Below, piece by piece: positions 5,502 through 5,673 of a stretch of 5,673 bases of DNA. The DNA comes from an uncultured beta proteobacterium (GTDB lineage: Bacteria; Pseudomonadota; Gammaproteobacteria; Burkholderiales; Burkholderiaceae). Below the pieces are notes generated by a model. The model did no database searches, was not told the origin of the DNA, and saw only the letters and a list, made by a program, of their open reading frames with translations. The DNA lies in assembly GCA_903909925.1 (NCBI GenBank), contig CAIVXR010000185.1:1-5673 (forward strand). The letters run 5' to 3'. Each line of letters begins with the position of its first letter. Position 1 is the stretch's first letter. Made by a program: the position numbers and the translations under genes.

Positions 5502-5532
5502 AAGGGGGTGATTTATGTCACATTGTCTATAG
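5502..5532 (+). other. Five-codon reading frame behind a near-perfect Shine-Dalgarno sequence
   Basis: The plus strand has AAGGGGGTGAT at 5502-5512, matching the full anti-Shine-Dalgarno complement AAGGAGGTGAT at 10 of 11 positions. It is followed at ideal distance by ATG (5515-5517) and the frame M-S-H-C-L-stop (5515-5532). It could be a leader peptide for a rightward gene beyond the window, a ribosome-binding decoy, or chance. It is the only hint of plus-strand coding here. Confidence 0.25.
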
Positions 5533-5586
5533 TCAGTATTTTATACTAGTTTTAGCTTAAAAATAATTTAGACTTATGGTTTAACA

Positions 5587-5603
5587 ATCTCATTATTTGA
5601 GAT
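5587..5603. repeat. Perfect 6-bp AT-rich hairpin
   Basis: ATCTCA at 5587-5592 and TGAGAT at 5598-5603 are exact inverted repeats around TTATT. The dyad with its short spacer could be an operator for a dimeric repressor or a modest hairpin; nothing else supports either. Confidence 0.45.
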
Positions 5604-5673
5604 AAATGTGGATCGTGGAGCAGCCTATATTTATAAAAAATTGTTTGGTGGATAGTATATATATAAGCACACC

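Larger units (their letters stand above)
5225..5673. other. 449-base non-coding region upstream of the terminase: hairpins, repeats, AT-rich right half
   Basis: No convincing gene lies here on either strand. The left part (about 5245-5455) is richer in G+C and packed with inverted and direct repeats. The right part (about 5456-5673) is AT-rich, with runs such as TATATATATA near the end. Minus-strand -10-like strings exist (TATAAAAT at 5538-5545, TATACT at 5654-5659), but none has a well-placed -35 partner inside the window, so I do not call a promoter. The region could be the leader of the packaging operon, a control region between divergent transcription units, or a packaging-initiation site next to the terminase gene. 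What lies to the right of the window would narrow this. Confidence 0.7.

Noticed and set aside
5538..5669. Sigma70-type promoters in the AT-rich block
   Set aside because: Several -10-like strings occur, as expected in AT-rich DNA, but -35-like strings (GTGACA, TAGACA, TTGTTA, TTGTTT) are at wrong spacings. No pair was good enough to call.

Overview
This window is the start of the packaging and head module of a tailed double-stranded DNA phage (Caudoviricetes), either a free virus or a prophage. Every gene I can support lies on the minus strand, so transcription runs from right to left. The order is large terminase, portal, three small proteins of unknown function, and the first 201 codons of a larger protein that runs off the left edge. 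Nothing here identifies the host directly. Canonical AGGAG/GGAGG ribosome binding sites, a GTG start, a moderate base composition and tight gene packing fit a bacterial host. The terminase and portal type reminds me of uncultured aquatic and actinobacterial phages, but that is an impression, not a result.

Layout: positions 1-605 hold the partial glycine-zipper protein. Positions 609-1058 encode a P/Q/A/G-rich disordered protein, 1060-1281 a small amphipathic protein, and 1286-1483 a lysine-rich protein with no acidic residues. The portal occupies 1522-3306 and the terminase 3290-5224. The genes are separated by 1-38 bases or overlap (terminase/portal by 17 bases), so they look like one polycistronic, partly translationally coupled operon. 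The terminase pumps DNA through the portal ring into the prohead. The small proteins lie where phages often encode head-assembly, decoration or ejection proteins, but their functions are not recognisable from sequence.

The most unusual stretch is the 449-base non-coding region upstream of the terminase (5225-5673). Its left half (about 5245-5455) holds several perfect or near-perfect inverted repeats, two sets of direct repeats, and two places where alternative arms compete for the same partner. Its right half is AT-rich, with a further hairpin and, on the plus strand, a five-codon reading frame behind a nearly perfect Shine-Dalgarno sequence. It could be a regulatory leader, a divergent or inter-operon control region, or a packaging-initiation site. 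The sequence alone does not decide between these. A second compact pair of hairpins sits around the portal stop codon. No separate small terminase gene is visible; instead the large terminase carries an N-terminal helix-turn-helix segment resembling small terminases.
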